DNA from: Burkholderiales bacterium
GTDB taxonomy: Bacteria; Pseudomonadota; Gammaproteobacteria; Burkholderiales; Burkholderiaceae_C
Assembly (NCBI GenBank): GCA_947453625.1
Contig: CANGHK010000030.1
Coordinates: 1-63,362 of the forward strand
Direction of reading: 5' to 3'
DNA length: 63,362 bases
The translations under genes were made by a program, and so were the position numbers. Numbering within the stretch: the first letter of the stretch is position 1; the number at the start of each line of letters is the position of its first letter. Shown piece by piece: positions 1-10,551 of this stretch. Under the pieces are notes generated by a model. The model searched no databases. It had not been told where the DNA came from and saw only the letters and a program-made list of their open reading frames with translations.

Positions 1-395
1 CCCAACAGCGGGCACTGCTCGCGTATCTCCAGCAACTTGTCGACCTGCTCCTGGTTCTCGACGATCGCGAAGGCGACCTCGGCGTTGCTGATCGGAAAGA
101 CGAACTCGGTGCTGGCAGCGTCCTGGTAGAGCGGGATGGGCACCGCACCCAGCGCCTGCACCGCCAGCATGCTGGCGTACAGGCGCGGCCGGTTGTCGCC
201 CACCACCACCACATGGTCGTCGCGCTTCAGGCCGGCCTCGGCCAGGCCACAGGCCAGATGGCGCACCAGCAAGGCCAACTGGGCCCAGGTCGTGGTCTGC
301 CAGATGCCATATTCTTTCTCGCGCAAGGCCGCAGCGTCGGGCCGCTGGCGGGCATGGTCGAGCAACAGGCGGGGGAAGGTGGTTTGCACCGGCAT
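1..395 (-). CDS. AMP-dependent acyl-CoA synthetase/ligase, N-terminal part (gene runs off the window)
   Basis: Only the first 131 codons lie in the window. The translation starts MPVQTTFPRLLLDHARQRP and continues through an AMP-binding-enzyme N-terminal region with GDNRPRLYASMLAVQALGAVPIPLY, which is typical of long-chain acyl-CoA synthetases that activate a carboxylate through an acyl-adenylate. The catalytic P-loop-like and adenylation motifs would lie beyond base 1, so the substrate cannot be judged. The start is supported by AGGAGA immediately upstream of the ATG. It is divergent from a Crp/Fnr-type gene and shares a 151-base control region with it; a palindrome there (474-491) may regulate both. 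In related bacteria such synthetases often sit beside branched-chain amino acid ABC transporter genes, which cannot be seen here. Confidence 0.85.
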   Translation of the reverse strand, partial: MPVQTTFPRLLLDHARQRPDAAALREKEYGIWQTTTWAQLALLVRHLACGLAEAGLKRDDHVVVVGDNRPRLYASMLAVQALGAVPIPLYQDAASTEFVFPISNAEVAFAIVENQEQVDKLLEIREQCPLL

Positions 396-473
396 TCTCC
401 TAGGACGCGGCCGGCCGCAGAGTGCGACGGTGAGCGATCAGCGAGGCATGCTAGGCTCGTGTTTGACGTCATC

Positions 474-491
474 TTGTCGGTAGGACGACAA
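474..491. promoter_or_regulatory. Perfect palindrome TTGTCG-N6-CGACAA, candidate operator
   Basis: Two 6-base arms are separated by 6 bases in the divergent region between the acyl-CoA synthetase gene (start 395) and the Crp/Fnr regulator gene (start 547). The inner half-sites TGTCG-N6-CGACA have the same geometry as the classical Crp site TGTGA-N6-TCACA. The simplest inference is that the adjacent regulator binds here, controlling itself and the synthetase operon. No binding data are available. Confidence 0.55.
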
Positions 492-546
492 TCCTAGGGT
501 CTTCACGGGGCGGTGTTTTCCCTCGCGTTGATCGTGGTCAATCCGC

Positions 547-1260
547 ATGAAATCTTCTGTCTCCCGCTTGCAGCAACGCGCCCGCCCGCCCACCGAGTCC
601 GAGCTGGCCGGGATTCCGTGGCTGACGGTGTTGTCGGGCGACGACAGGCGCGAGGTCGCCACCACCTTGATGGTGGTCAGTGCCGAGCCCGGTGACCGGG
701 TCTGCCGCACCGGTGCGCCGTCGACCTACTGGTTCGGCGTCATCGACGGCCTGCTCAAGATGAGCAACGTCAGTCGCGAGGGCAACCCCATCACCTACAC
801 CGGCTTGCCGCCCGGGGCCTGGTTTGGCGAGGGCACGCTGCTCAAGCGCGAGGTCTACCGCTACAACATCGAGGCGCTGCGCACCAGCATGGTGGCGGGG
901 CTGCCGGTGGCGGTGTTCTGGAAGCTGCTGGAGCGCAGCATCCCGTTCAACCGCTTCGTGATGACGCAGTTGAACGAGCGCCTGGGCCAGTTCATCGCCG
1001 CGCGCGAGATCGACCGCAACAACCAGCCCGACGCCAGGGTCGCGCGCAGCCTGGCCGCGCTGTTCCACCCGGTGCTCTACCCCGGCGTGGGCCAGGTGCT
1101 GCGCATCACCCAGCAGGAACTGGCCTGGCTGGTCGGGCTGTCGCGCCAGCGCGTCAACGAGGCGCTCAATGCGCTGGCCGCGGCCGGGCTGATCCGGGTG
1201 GAGTATGGCGGCGTGCGGGTGCTCGACCTGGGCGGGTTGCGCGGCTACCCGGCGGTCTGA
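547..1260 (+). CDS. Crp/Fnr-family transcriptional regulator
   Basis: The 237-residue protein has the family architecture: an N-terminal cyclic-nucleotide-binding-like beta roll (about residues 30-125, with GAWFGEGTLL near 90-99), a long dimerisation helix (about 125-155) and a C-terminal winged helix-turn-helix at about 187-218 (ITQQELAWLVGLSRQRVNEA). The beta roll lacks the RSA signature expected for cAMP contact, and there is no N-terminal cysteine cluster of the Fnr type, so the effector is unlikely to be cAMP or an Fe-S cluster. It is divergent from the acyl-CoA synthetase gene and probably controls it through the 474-491 palindrome. The effector is unknown. Confidence 0.88.
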   Translation: MKSSVSRLQQRARPPTESELAGIPWLTVLSGDDRREVATTLMVVSAEPGDRVCRTGAPSTYWFGVIDGLLKMSNVSREGNPITYTGLPPGAWFGEGTLLKREVYRYNIEALRTSMVAGLPVAVFWKLLERSIPFNRFVMTQLNERLGQFIAAREIDRNNQPDARVARSLAALFHPVLYPGVGQVLRITQQELAWLVGLSRQRVNEALNALAAAGLIRVEYGGVRVLDLGGLRGYPAV

Positions 1261-1262
1261 GC

Positions 1263-2477
1263 CTACTTGACCCAGGTGTTGAGCTGGATGATGGGCAGCA
1301 GCACGGCCAGCACGATCAGCATCACCACGCCGCCCATCGCCACGATCAACAGCGGCTCCAGGATGGTGGCCAGCGCCATCGCCCGGCGCTGCACCTCGCC
1401 GTTCAACTGGCGCGCGGCGCGGTCCAGCATCTGCGGCAACTGGCCGGTCTGTTCGCCGAGCCGGGCGAACATCGCCAGCAGGCCGGGGAAGCGTTTCTTG
1501 GCGGCCAGTGCCGAGGCCAGCGGCGCGCCCTCGCGCACCTGCACCAGGGCTTCCAGCGCATCGGCGCGCAAGGCCCTGTTGGCCAGGGTCTCGGCGGCGG
1601 CCTGCAAGGCCTTCAGGATCGGCACGCCGGCGTTGGCCAGCATCGCCAGCGTGCCTGCAAAGCGCGCCGCGTTGTAGCCGCGCGAGACCCGGCCGATCAG
1701 CGGCAGTCCCAGCCAGGCGGCGTCGAAGCGCTGGCGAAACGCCTCTTTCTTCAAGGCCGTCGCCAGTGCCACGCCACTGGCGGCGGCGGCCAGCGCCACC
1801 GCCCAGCCCCACTGCCGGACGAAGGCGCTCAAGCCCAGCATCGCGGTCGTCAGCCAGGGCAGCGCGCGCTTGTTGCTGGTGAACACGCTGGCCACCTGCG
1901 GCACGACGTAGGTGACGAGAAAGATCACGATCACGAAGGCGATCAGCGAGACGATGGCCGGGTAGAGCGCCGCGCCCAGCAGCTTGGCCTGCAGTGCCTG
2001 GCGCTCTTCCAGGTCGTCGGCCAGGCGTTCGAGCACGCCGCCCAGCGCGCCGCTCTCCTCGCCTGCAGCCACCACGGCGCGGTAGACCTCGTCGAACTCA
2101 CGCGGGGCGCTGCCCAGCGCCCGGGCAAACGGCGCGCCGGCGTTGACCTCGGCCCGCAGATGCGCCACCAGGTCGCGCTGGGCGGTCGAGTCGGCCTCGT
2201 CGGACAGCGCGGTCAGCGCGCGCTCCAGTGGCAGGCCGGCGCCGACCAGGCCGGCGAGCTGGCGCGTCCAGACCGCCAGCCCGGTGCGGCTGAAGACCCG
2301 GCGCGACCAGCGCGAGGCGCCGGCCGACTGCACGCTGGCCGCCAGCGCCTCGACGCCCAGCGGCACCAGGCCCTGGGTGCGCAGCTGCGAGCGCGCGGCC
2401 TTGGCGTTTTCGGCCTCGAGCACGCCGGTGCGGGACTTGCCTTGCGCATCCAGCGCTTCGAAGGTGTAGGCGGGCAT
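1263..2477 (-). CDS. gspF: Type II secretion inner-membrane platform protein GspF
   Basis: GspF is the polytopic inner-membrane platform protein that links the GspE ATPase to pseudopilus assembly. The 404-residue product begins MPAYTFEALDAQGKSRTG, the standard family start, and contains two cytoplasmic T2SSF domains. Hydrophobic segments are at about 165-195 (LYPAIVSLIAFVIVIFLVTY), 220-240 and 370-400 (EPLLIVAMGGVVMLIVLAVL), matching the three-segment topology of the family. It is the last gene of the minus-strand gsp run, 13 bases downstream of gspE. Its stop is 2 bases from the stop of the convergent Crp/Fnr gene, leaving no room for a conventional terminator between them. Confidence 0.96.
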   Translation of the reverse strand: MPAYTFEALDAQGKSRTGVLEAENAKAARSQLRTQGLVPLGVEALAASVQSAGASRWSRRVFSRTGLAVWTRQLAGLVGAGLPLERALTALSDEADSTAQRDLVAHLRAEVNAGAPFARALGSAPREFDEVYRAVVAAGEESGALGGVLERLADDLEERQALQAKLLGAALYPAIVSLIAFVIVIFLVTYVVPQVASVFTSNKRALPWLTTAMLGLSAFVRQWGWAVALAAAASGVALATALKKEAFRQRFDAAWLGLPLIGRVSRGYNAARFAGTLAMLANAGVPILKALQAAAETLANRALRADALEALVQVREGAPLASALAAKKRFPGLLAMFARLGEQTGQLPQMLDRAARQLNGEVQRRAMALATILEPLLIVAMGGVVMLIVLAVLLPIIQLNTWVK

Positions 2478-2490
2478 GTCGGCGGGCGAT

Positions 2491-3902
<1,412 letters not shown>

Positions 3903-3906
<4 letters not shown>

Positions 3907-6101
3907 GGCTTGGTCAGCGCCGGCGGCACGCTGATCGGCGTCTTGTCGTCGGGCCGGGTCGGCAGCGCCGGCAGGATGGGCGCCTCGTTGATGGGCATCA
4001 CCCGGCTCGGGTCGGGCTGGGCGGTCTGCTGCTCGGCGCGGATCGCCTCGTAGCGGTCGATCGCGATCGACCTGGAGGCCTGGGCGTCGCGCAAAACGAC
4101 CGGGCGCAGGAAGACCAGCAGAACCGACTTGCTGCGCTGCCGGGTCTCGCTGCGGAACAACCCGCCGACGAAGGGCATGTCGCCAAGCAGCGGCACCTTG
4201 TCCTGGCCGCCGTCGTACTGCTCCTTCATCTGGCCGCCCAGCACCATGATCTGGCCGTCGTCGGCGACCACGGTGGTCTCGACCGAGCTCTTGTTGGTGG
4301 TCGGGCCGTTGGCGTTGCTGGCCGAGTTGGCGACCACGCTGGAGTTCTCCTGGAACACCGTCATCCGCACCACGCCGCCCTCGCCGATCTGCGGCTTGAT
4401 CTTCAGCGTCAGGCCGACGTCCTTGCGCTCGACGGTCTGGAACGGGTTGACGGTCGAACTGCTGGCGCCGGTGTTGGTGAAGCTGCCCGTGACGAAGGGC
4501 ACGTTCTGGCCGACCACGATCTTGGCCTCCTCGTTGTCCAGCGCCACCAGGTTGGGCGTCGACAGGATGTTGGTGCCCGAGACGGTCTCGAGGAAGCGCG
4601 CCAGCGCCGCCAGCGTGTAGACGCCGTTGATCTTCTGCAGCACGCCGACGTTCAGGCCGTTGATCGCCGCGCTGGCCGTCACACCGTTGGTGCTGCCACC
4701 GACCTGCGCCAAGTTGATGATGTTGCTGCTGCTGCTGCCGAAGTTGGTGCCGCCTATCACGCCGTACTTGTCGCCCTTGTTGCCCAGCAGGCCTTGCCAC
4801 TGGAAGCCGAGTTCGGCCGCCTTGCTGGCGTCCATCTCTACGATCATCGACTCGACGAAGACCTGGGCGCGGCGGCCGTCGAGCTGGTCGATCACGCTGC
4901 GGATCTGCCGGTACAGCGGTTCGGCGGCGGTGATCACCAGCGAGTTGGTGGCCGGATCGGCCTGGATGAAGCCACCGGTGCTGGGTTGTGCCGAGGCCGC
5001 GTTGGGCGTGCTGGCTATGGTCGACCCCAGGCCGGCGCTGCTGGTGCCGCCGGGCGGGGTGACGCTGGGCGTGCTGCTGGCGGAGCCACCGCCAGCACCG
5101 CCGCCAAAGGCCGCGCGCAGCACCGAGGCCAGCTTGGTGGCGTCGGCGTTCTTCAGGTAGACCACGCGGATCATGCCGGCCGGACCGCCGGTGCCAGGCC
5201 GATCCAGGCGCTCGATCAAGGCCCGGGTGGCGGCCAGGCGGGTCGGGTTGGCGGCGCGGATGATCAGCGCATTGCTGCGCGAGTCGGCCAGCACCGACAG
5301 TCCGCCACCGCCGCCCGGCACGCCGGCGGTGGCGACACCGGATTCACCCAGCCGCTGCACCAGCGTGGCCATGTCGGAGGCGATCGCGTGCTGCAGCGGC
5401 ACCACGTCGACATCGGTGGTGGCCGGCTGGTCCAGTGCGGCAATGATCTTGCCGATGCGCGCCAGGTTGTCGGCGTAGTCGGTGACCACCAGCGTCGAGT
5501 TGCCGGGGTTGGCGTTGATGGTGTTGTTCGGGCTGATCAGCGGGCGCAGCACCGCCACCAGGTTGTTCGGGTTCTCGTAGCTGAGGCGGAAGATCTGCGT
5601 GATGACCTGGTCGCCGCGCTGGTTGACCGGGCCGACCGAGACCGTGCCGGCCTGCAGCTTGGCGTCGGCCTCGGGCACCACCTTGAGCAGGCCGGCGTTG
5701 TCGACGATCGCGAAGCCCAGGCCACGCAATCCCGCCAGGTACTGCAGGTAGGCCTCGCGCACCGGCATAGGCTGTTCGCTGTAGAGCGTGATCACGCCCT
5801 TGACGCGCGGGTCGACCAGGATCTGGCGGTCGATCATCACGGCAAAAGCCCGGCTCACCGCCTCGACATCGGCGTTGACGAAGTTCAGCGTCACCGGTGT
5901 TCCGGCTTTCAGGCTGGTGCTGCGTTGCAGTGCTGCGGGCGGCGCGGCTGTATCCTGCGCGGCGGCGGCCGCCAGCAGGCCGGGCAGCAGCAGCAGCGCG
6001 GCAGCGCACTGCAGCGGGAAGCAGGCCAGCAACGGCGCCCGGGGGAGGCCCGCGGGCCGCGGCAACAGGCGATGCGATCGCGGGGTCGTCATGGAGTTCA
6101 T
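3903..6101 (-). CDS. gspD: Type II secretion outer-membrane secretin GspD
   Basis: GspD forms the outer-membrane channel. The 732-residue product has an N-terminal signal peptide (hydrophobic [18 protein letters not shown] at about 33-50), an N0 domain ([19 protein letters not shown]), repeated N1-N3 modules, and a Gly/Ser-rich loop in N3 ([11 protein letters not shown]). The C-terminal secretin domain carries the conserved [15 protein letters not shown]. The start is the ATG overlapping the gspN stop (ATGA, 6098-6101); a second Met three codons on is possible. No pilotin gene was recognised in the window. Placement of gspD after gspN, rather than first in the operon, differs from the Burkholderia gspD-E-F-first arrangement. 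Confidence 0.97.
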
Positions 6102-6964
6102 CCGATCGAAATGACGGACAGCGCGCCCTGGCGCCGGCCGATGATGTTGAGCAGGTTGGAGAGCGCGGCGTCCTGACCTTCTGCGGCCTGGGCCTGACCG
6201 CGCAAACGCAGCCCGGTGCCGGTCCAGGTGCCGCTGCCGCTCAAGCGCAGCGCGCCGTCCAGGGTATCGAGTTGCAGGCTGGCGGCCTGTCCGCCGGCCG
6301 CCTGGCTCTGCAGGCGCAGGCGGTAGCTGCCCAGCACGGGCAGTGGCGACAGCCGCGACGACACGCCCTGCAATTCCAGCGCCAACACGCCCTCGAGCTG
6401 CAGCCGGCCCTGCGTCGATTGCAGCCGCATGCCTGGGCTGGCCAATTGCAGCAGGCCACCGAGCTGCAGGGTGTTCCAGGGCGTGCCCAGGCCGGCCAGC
6501 CAGGCCGCCGGCCAATGGCCGATGACGTGGTTCGCCGCCCCCGCGCTCGGTGCCGCCCGGCCATCGCCCAGCGCCAGCGTGTAGCCCCCCCAGCCCGGTT
6601 GCCAATGCAGTCCGAGATCGCCGTTGATGCAGCAGCCCTGTTGCGCCTGGAGTTGCAGCCCGCGCCAGTCCGGTCGCAGCTGCCAGTGCAGCCGGCCAGG
6701 CAGTGCCGACGCGTCTCGACTGCCAGCCCCGCCGGTGAGCACCAGCACCGCGCTGCCGTTCCACAGGCTGCCGCGGGCCTCGGCCAGCAGCAGCCGTCCG
6801 GCGCTGGCCTGCTGCAAGCCATCAGCCAGCCACTGCGCCGGGGCATTGACCACCAGTCCTGCCAGCAGCCCCAGCAGCGCGCCCCATGCGGCCCAGCGCA
6901 GGCCGGCACGCTGCAGTCGCTGCCAGCGCTGGTGCTCCGCCGTGGCGGCGCCGGCCTGCCTCAC
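6098..6964 (-). CDS. gspN: Type II secretion protein GspN
   Basis: The 288-residue product has one N-terminal membrane anchor (about 24-44, AAWGALLGLLAGLVVNAPAQ) and a periplasmic beta-rich domain with the GspN signature LLLAEARGSLWNGSAVL. GspN is an accessory component found in only some type II systems. The start is GTG at 6964, overlapping the gspM stop (GTGA); no in-frame ATG lies near, so the GTG is preferred. It precedes gspD with an ATGA overlap. The C-terminal [16 protein letters not shown] is family-typical. Confidence 0.88.
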   Translation of the reverse strand: MRQAGAATAEHQRWQRLQRAGLRWAAWGALLGLLAGLVVNAPAQWLADGLQQASAGRLLLAEARGSLWNGSAVLVLTGGAGSRDASALPGRLHWQLRPDWRGLQLQAQQGCCINGDLGLHWQPGWGGYTLALGDGRAAPSAGAANHVIGHWPAAWLAGLGTPWNTLQLGGLLQLASPGMRLQSTQGRLQLEGVLALELQGVSSRLSPLPVLGSYRLRLQSQAAGGQAASLQLDTLDGALRLSGSGTWTGTGLRLRGQAQAAEGQDAALSNLLNIIGRRQGALSVISIG

Positions 6965-7503
6965 CGGGCGGTCCCCAGCGCCAGCGTCAGGCTGCCGTCG
7001 TAGACGCCCGGGCCGCTTTGGGTCAGGCTGGCTTCGACGACCCGGGCGCGGGCACCCGCCCGGGCTTCGGCCAGCCAGGCGGCGAGCGAGGTCCTGCTGG
7101 CGCCCTTCAGGCTCAGCACGGCCCGCTCGCCCTGCAGGCTGAGCTTGCCCGCCGCGCCCAGGCGCTCGGTGGCGGCGGTCAATGCGGCCTGCGCCTGGGC
7201 GCTGGGCACCGGGGCCACCGAGCGCAGCGTGCCGGCCTCGGTGGCCTGGGCCTGCATCTGCTGGAATTGAAGCTCCAGCGCCTCGAGCTGTGCAGGCGTG
7301 CTGCGCAAGCTGTGCAAAGCCGGCGCGATGGCCAGGCTCCAGACCAGAAAGACGCCCAGCACGCTGCCGCCCAGCGCCAGCACTTTGCGGTCGCGCGGCG
7401 CCAGCAAGGCCCAGCGCGCGGCCAGCTGGCGCCAGGCGTCGCGTGCGTTGTCTCGCAGGGCGGCCAGGCCGGTGGTTGCTTCGGGCGGTGCGGTGGCGTT
7501 CAT
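6961..7503 (-). CDS. gspM: Type II secretion protein GspM
   Basis: The 180-residue bitopic inner-membrane protein partners GspL. It has a short cytoplasmic N-terminus with WALLAPRDRKVLALGG, a membrane segment at about 44-62 (GGSVLGVFLVWSLAIAPAL), a coiled-coil-prone stretch (LEALELQFQQMQAQATEAG) and a ferredoxin-like periplasmic domain. The start is the ATG overlapping the gspL stop (ATGA), chosen over a longer open frame that runs inside gspL. Length and position between gspL and gspN fit the family. Confidence 0.9.
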   Translation of the reverse strand: MNATAPPEATTGLAALRDNARDAWRQLAARWALLAPRDRKVLALGGSVLGVFLVWSLAIAPALHSLRSTPAQLEALELQFQQMQAQATEAGTLRSVAPVPSAQAQAALTAATERLGAAGKLSLQGERAVLSLKGASRTSLAAWLAEARAGARARVVEASLTQSGPGVYDGSLTLALGTAR

Positions 7504-8744
7504 CGGGGGGATTGTGGGCTGGGGCGGTGGATGACCAGCCGGCCTTCGCTGTTGTCCAGCGCCCAGCCGGCGGGCTGCAGCCGGCTGCGCAGTTGCTCGA
7601 TCTGCGGCGCCTGCCAGCCCGACGCGGGCAGGCTGAGTCGGCCGGGCTCGAAGCGCAGCTGCGCGGCGGGGGGCTGGCCGTCGGGCCAGGCGGCTGCGGC
7701 GGCGGCGGCCATGGGTTCGAAGTCGTCCTCCCCGGGCATGCCGGCAGCCACGCGCAGCGCGGCAGTCTCGCGCTGCATCTGCACCGGCGCGTCCAGCACG
7801 GCGCGCACCTGGGGATGGCTGGCGCGCAGCAGCGCGTCCATCGCCTGGCGCTTGTCGGTCAGCGCCCGCGCCTGCTGCCAGGCCATCAGGTTCAGGCCCG
7901 CCAGTTGCAGCAGCAGCAGCGCCAGCACGCCCCAGCGGGCGGGCGCCCAGGCCGGGCTCAGCAATTGCCGCCCCAGCCGGCCCAGCGCCAGGCTGCCGCG
8001 GTGCTGTGGCGCCAGGTCGAACTGCAGCAGGTTCCACGGTGTTCTCACCGCCGCCAGCGCCTGCTCGGCGGCGCTGCGCACCGCCACCGGCCCACCCAGC
8101 CACTGCTCGGCCGCTGCCGCCGAGGCCGGCGTCGCGGAAAACGTTGCGCCACGCGCCGACCAGCGCGCCTGCAGCGCGCGTGCCAGTCCGCCGGCCAGCG
8201 GCAGGCACAGCGCCTGGTCGGCGTCGCTCAGCGCCAGCCAGGTCTGCTCGGCGCCTGCCGGGTCGGCGTGACTGAAGAAGTGGGCGCTGGCCGCGCCGCC
8301 GTCGGCCAATAGGGCGGGGGCCAGCGCCGGCACCAGCCGGTCGACCACCAGTCCAGCCGTCGCCAGCCTGGCCAGTTGCGCCTGCAGCCAGGGCTTGTTC
8401 ATCGCCGCCACCCACACCGGCGAACCGGGAATGGCGCGCGGCGCCAGCGCCAGGTGCAGGTTGTCGTCGTCGGCCAGCACCTGTTCTTCCAGCATGCCGC
8501 CCAGCGCCGCGCGCAGCCGGTTGGCCGGCGCCCGCGGCGCCATCGGCCGGTGCCAGGCGATGGCCGTCGCGGGCACCACGGCGACCACCGAGTCGGCCCG
8601 CGGGCACAGCGCCGGAGCCGACTCGCTCTGGCGCGACAAGACCAGGCCGTCCGGGCTGAGCAGCCAGGTCAGCGCCGAGGGCTCGGGCGGCGCGGCAGCG
8701 TCGGCCGCGACAGGGTCCGGCAACAGGATCACGAGCAGGGCCAT
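7500..8744 (-). CDS. gspL: Type II secretion protein GspL
   Basis: The 414-residue product (start MALLVILLPDPVAADA) has a cytoplasmic actin-like domain that binds GspE, a membrane segment at about 285-305 (RWGVLALLLLQLAGLNLMAW) and a periplasmic ferredoxin-like C-terminal domain. The open frame extends 42 codons further 5', but that stretch has no family character, so the internal Met is preferred. Unlike the other genes of the run it is not coupled to its upstream neighbour: a 171-base gap separates it from gspK. It overlaps gspM by ATGA. Confidence 0.88.
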   Translation of the reverse strand: MALLVILLPDPVAADAAAPPEPSALTWLLSPDGLVLSRQSESAPALCPRADSVVAVVPATAIAWHRPMAPRAPANRLRAALGGMLEEQVLADDDNLHLALAPRAIPGSPVWVAAMNKPWLQAQLARLATAGLVVDRLVPALAPALLADGGAASAHFFSHADPAGAEQTWLALSDADQALCLPLAGGLARALQARWSARGATFSATPASAAAAEQWLGGPVAVRSAAEQALAAVRTPWNLLQFDLAPQHRGSLALGRLGRQLLSPAWAPARWGVLALLLLQLAGLNLMAWQQARALTDKRQAMDALLRASHPQVRAVLDAPVQMQRETAALRVAAGMPGEDDFEPMAAAAAAAWPDGQPPAAQLRFEPGRLSLPASGWQAPQIEQLRSRLQPAGWALDNSEGRLVIHRPSPQSPR

Positions 8745-8915
8745 GGGATCAGCGGCAGTCGGTTGGCAGGCAAGAGTTGGGGGCAGGCGGGCGGCATGGT
8801 GCGGCGTTCGAGCGCCGGGCAGCAGCCCCCGGCCGGGCTGAATCGCCGCGCAGGCCGCATTGTTGAACAAACCTGGCGACGAATGGTGAAACAGTGCCCA
8901 GATCGGTTCGCTTTG
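8745..8915. other. Unusually long non-coding gap inside the gsp operon, with two short hairpins
   Basis: Every other junction in the minus-strand gsp run is an overlap or a gap under 50 bases; this one, between gspK and gspL, is 171 bases. It contains CGGCG-N6-CGCCG (about 8804-8819) and AGCCC-N6-GGGCT just downstream. There is no convincing -35/-10 pair and no T-run. It could be an RNA-level break point that sets the ratio of pseudopilins to platform proteins, or an eroded spacer. Confidence 0.35.
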
Positions 8916-9872
8916 TCATGGCGCGAGGCTCAGTCCGGCCTGCCGCTGGCGCTGGATCGCCACCACCTCCAGCCCACCGCGCCGCTCGACCAGGGTGGTC
9001 TCGCTCAGCACCCGCTGGTCCAGCCTAAGCCTGCCGCTGACCTCGAAGTAGGCCGATTTCACGTCGACCTCCTTGGCGTCCAGCGTCGTGGCGCGGCCCA
9101 GCACCGCGCCGGCATCGGCCAGGGTCTTGAAGGGTTGGCGCTGGCGCGACTGCACCAGGCGGTCGGCGCTGCCCAGGTCCAGCCCGGCGATCACGCCGGC
9201 CAGCACCTCGCGCGATGCGGTGTTCAGGTTGACCGGAGTGGGCGCCGGCAACAGCACCACCACCGTGGCCAGGCGGGCGATCGTGGCGGCGTCCAGCCCC
9301 AGCCAGGCCAGGTCGGCGAGTTGCTGCGGGGCCAGCGGGGCCAGGCTGTCGGCGGCTTCTCCCGCGGCGGCGGGGATGCTGGCGGCCAGCAGGCCGCTGG
9401 CCAGCAGCGCACCGATCTCGATGCCCACGCCGGCGCTGCCGCACAGGCGCTGCAGCTTGTCGAGCTGGGACGGCACCACCTTGCCGTCGCTGACCAGGTT
9501 GCGCAGGTTGTAGCGCGACTGCGCGTCATGGATGGCGCCGGCCAGAAAGGCCTCGGCGCCTTCGTCGGCGTTGTGCTCGCTGTCGGTGGCCAGGAAGGTC
9601 GACAGCCTGGCCTCGGCCAGCGGCGTGGCCCAGGGCTCGTTCAGGCTGGTGGCATGGCCCGAGCGGGCGTCCTCGCGCAGGATCAGTCTGGCCCAGTCGA
9701 GCGCGCCCTGCAGGATCCAGCCGGTCTGGATACGGCTGCGCTCTGCCGACTCGACCTGCACGCCCTTCCACTGCTGCCAGACCATGCCCGAGGCCAGCGT
9801 GGCCACCACCGTCAGCAAGACCATCGCCACCAGCAGGGCGGCACCGCGTGCCGGTCGGCGGTGGCGCCTCAT
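8916..9872 (-). CDS. gspK: Type II secretion minor pseudopilin GspK
   Basis: The 318-residue product caps the pseudopilus tip with GspI and GspJ. The short leader [10 protein letters not shown] is followed by a hydrophobic helix AALLVAMVLLTVVATLASGM. As usual for GspK the +5 Glu of other pseudopilins is absent and the protein is roughly twice their size. The SAM-like insert region (PTPVNLNTASREVLAGVIAG) is characteristic. The start ATG overlaps the gspJ stop by 4 bases. Confidence 0.95.
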   Translation of the reverse strand: MRRHRRPARGAALLVAMVLLTVVATLASGMVWQQWKGVQVESAERSRIQTGWILQGALDWARLILREDARSGHATSLNEPWATPLAEARLSTFLATDSEHNADEGAEAFLAGAIHDAQSRYNLRNLVSDGKVVPSQLDKLQRLCGSAGVGIEIGALLASGLLAASIPAAAGEAADSLAPLAPQQLADLAWLGLDAATIARLATVVVLLPAPTPVNLNTASREVLAGVIAGLDLGSADRLVQSRQRQPFKTLADAGAVLGRATTLDAKEVDVKSAYFEVSGRLRLDQRVLSETTLVERRGGLEVVAIQRQRQAGLSLAP

Positions 9873-10549
9873 GGTTGCGGCGACAGCATCACGTCACGCA
9901 GCAGCCGGCCCTCGGGCAGATCGATCTGCAGCCGCACGCCGCTGGGCAGCAGAGTGCGGGTCGTCTGCACGGTCGCGGCCAGCGCCGCGCTGGCCGAACT
10001 GGCTGGCGCTGCGGCGCTGGAGGCGGCCGACGCCGGTGCCGACACCACCAGGTCGCCGCTGGACTGGGCGTTGCTCCAGCCCTGGCCGCGCCAGAAGTAG
10101 ATCTGCCAGTCGGTCACGCCCTCGATCAGGCGCAGCTGTACCGCCTCGCTGCCCTGCAATTGCTGACTCGCCAGCCAGGCCTGCTGCAAGCTGCCGACGC
10201 GGTTGGCCGAGGGGCTGGCCCAGCGCAGCCAGACCCCGTCGCGCACCGACCAGACGACGACCTGCACGCCGCCGTCGGCACGCCGCACGATGCGCAGCGC
10301 GCTGCCGTCGAAGCTCAAGCCCGGCAGCTGCGGGCTGTCGTAGATCGCGGCCAGGTCCTGCTCCCACTGGCCGACCAGGGCCGACAGGCGCAGGCTGCGT
10401 TCGCTGGCGGCCGCGGCGATGTCGCGCGCCCTGGCCATCGCCGAGACACCCTGCCAGCCCATCGCCGCGACTACCGCCATGATGACCAGCGCGACCAGCA
10501 CCTCGACCAGCGTGAAGCCGGCGCGGCGGGGGGATTTGGCGTGTCGCAC
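9869..10549 (-). CDS. gspJ: Type II secretion minor pseudopilin GspJ
   Basis: The 226-residue prepilin-like protein has a class III signal: leader MRHAKSPRRAG, then FTLVEVLVALVIMAVVAAMG with Glu at +5, to be cleaved and methylated by the prepilin peptidase. The start is a GTG 2 bases after the gspI stop; no in-frame ATG lies before the prepilin motif. An Ala/Ser-rich stretch at about 178-200 is a low-complexity linker in an otherwise typical GspJ (T2SSJ domain). Confidence 0.94.
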   Translation of the reverse strand: MRHAKSPRRAGFTLVEVLVALVIMAVVAAMGWQGVSAMARARDIAAAASERSLRLSALVGQWEQDLAAIYDSPQLPGLSFDGSALRIVRRADGGVQVVVWSVRDGVWLRWASPSANRVGSLQQAWLASQQLQGSEAVQLRLIEGVTDWQIYFWRGQGWSNAQSSGDLVVSAPASAASSAAAPASSASAALAATVQTTRTLLPSGVRLQIDLPEGRLLRDVMLSPQP

Positions 10550-10551
10550 CG

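Noticed and set aside
538-1812. Long open frame on the minus strand across the Crp/Fnr gene and gspF end
   Set aside because: It is antisense to two clear genes, rich in Arg/Ala/Gly with no domain character, and arises from GC-skewed codon use.
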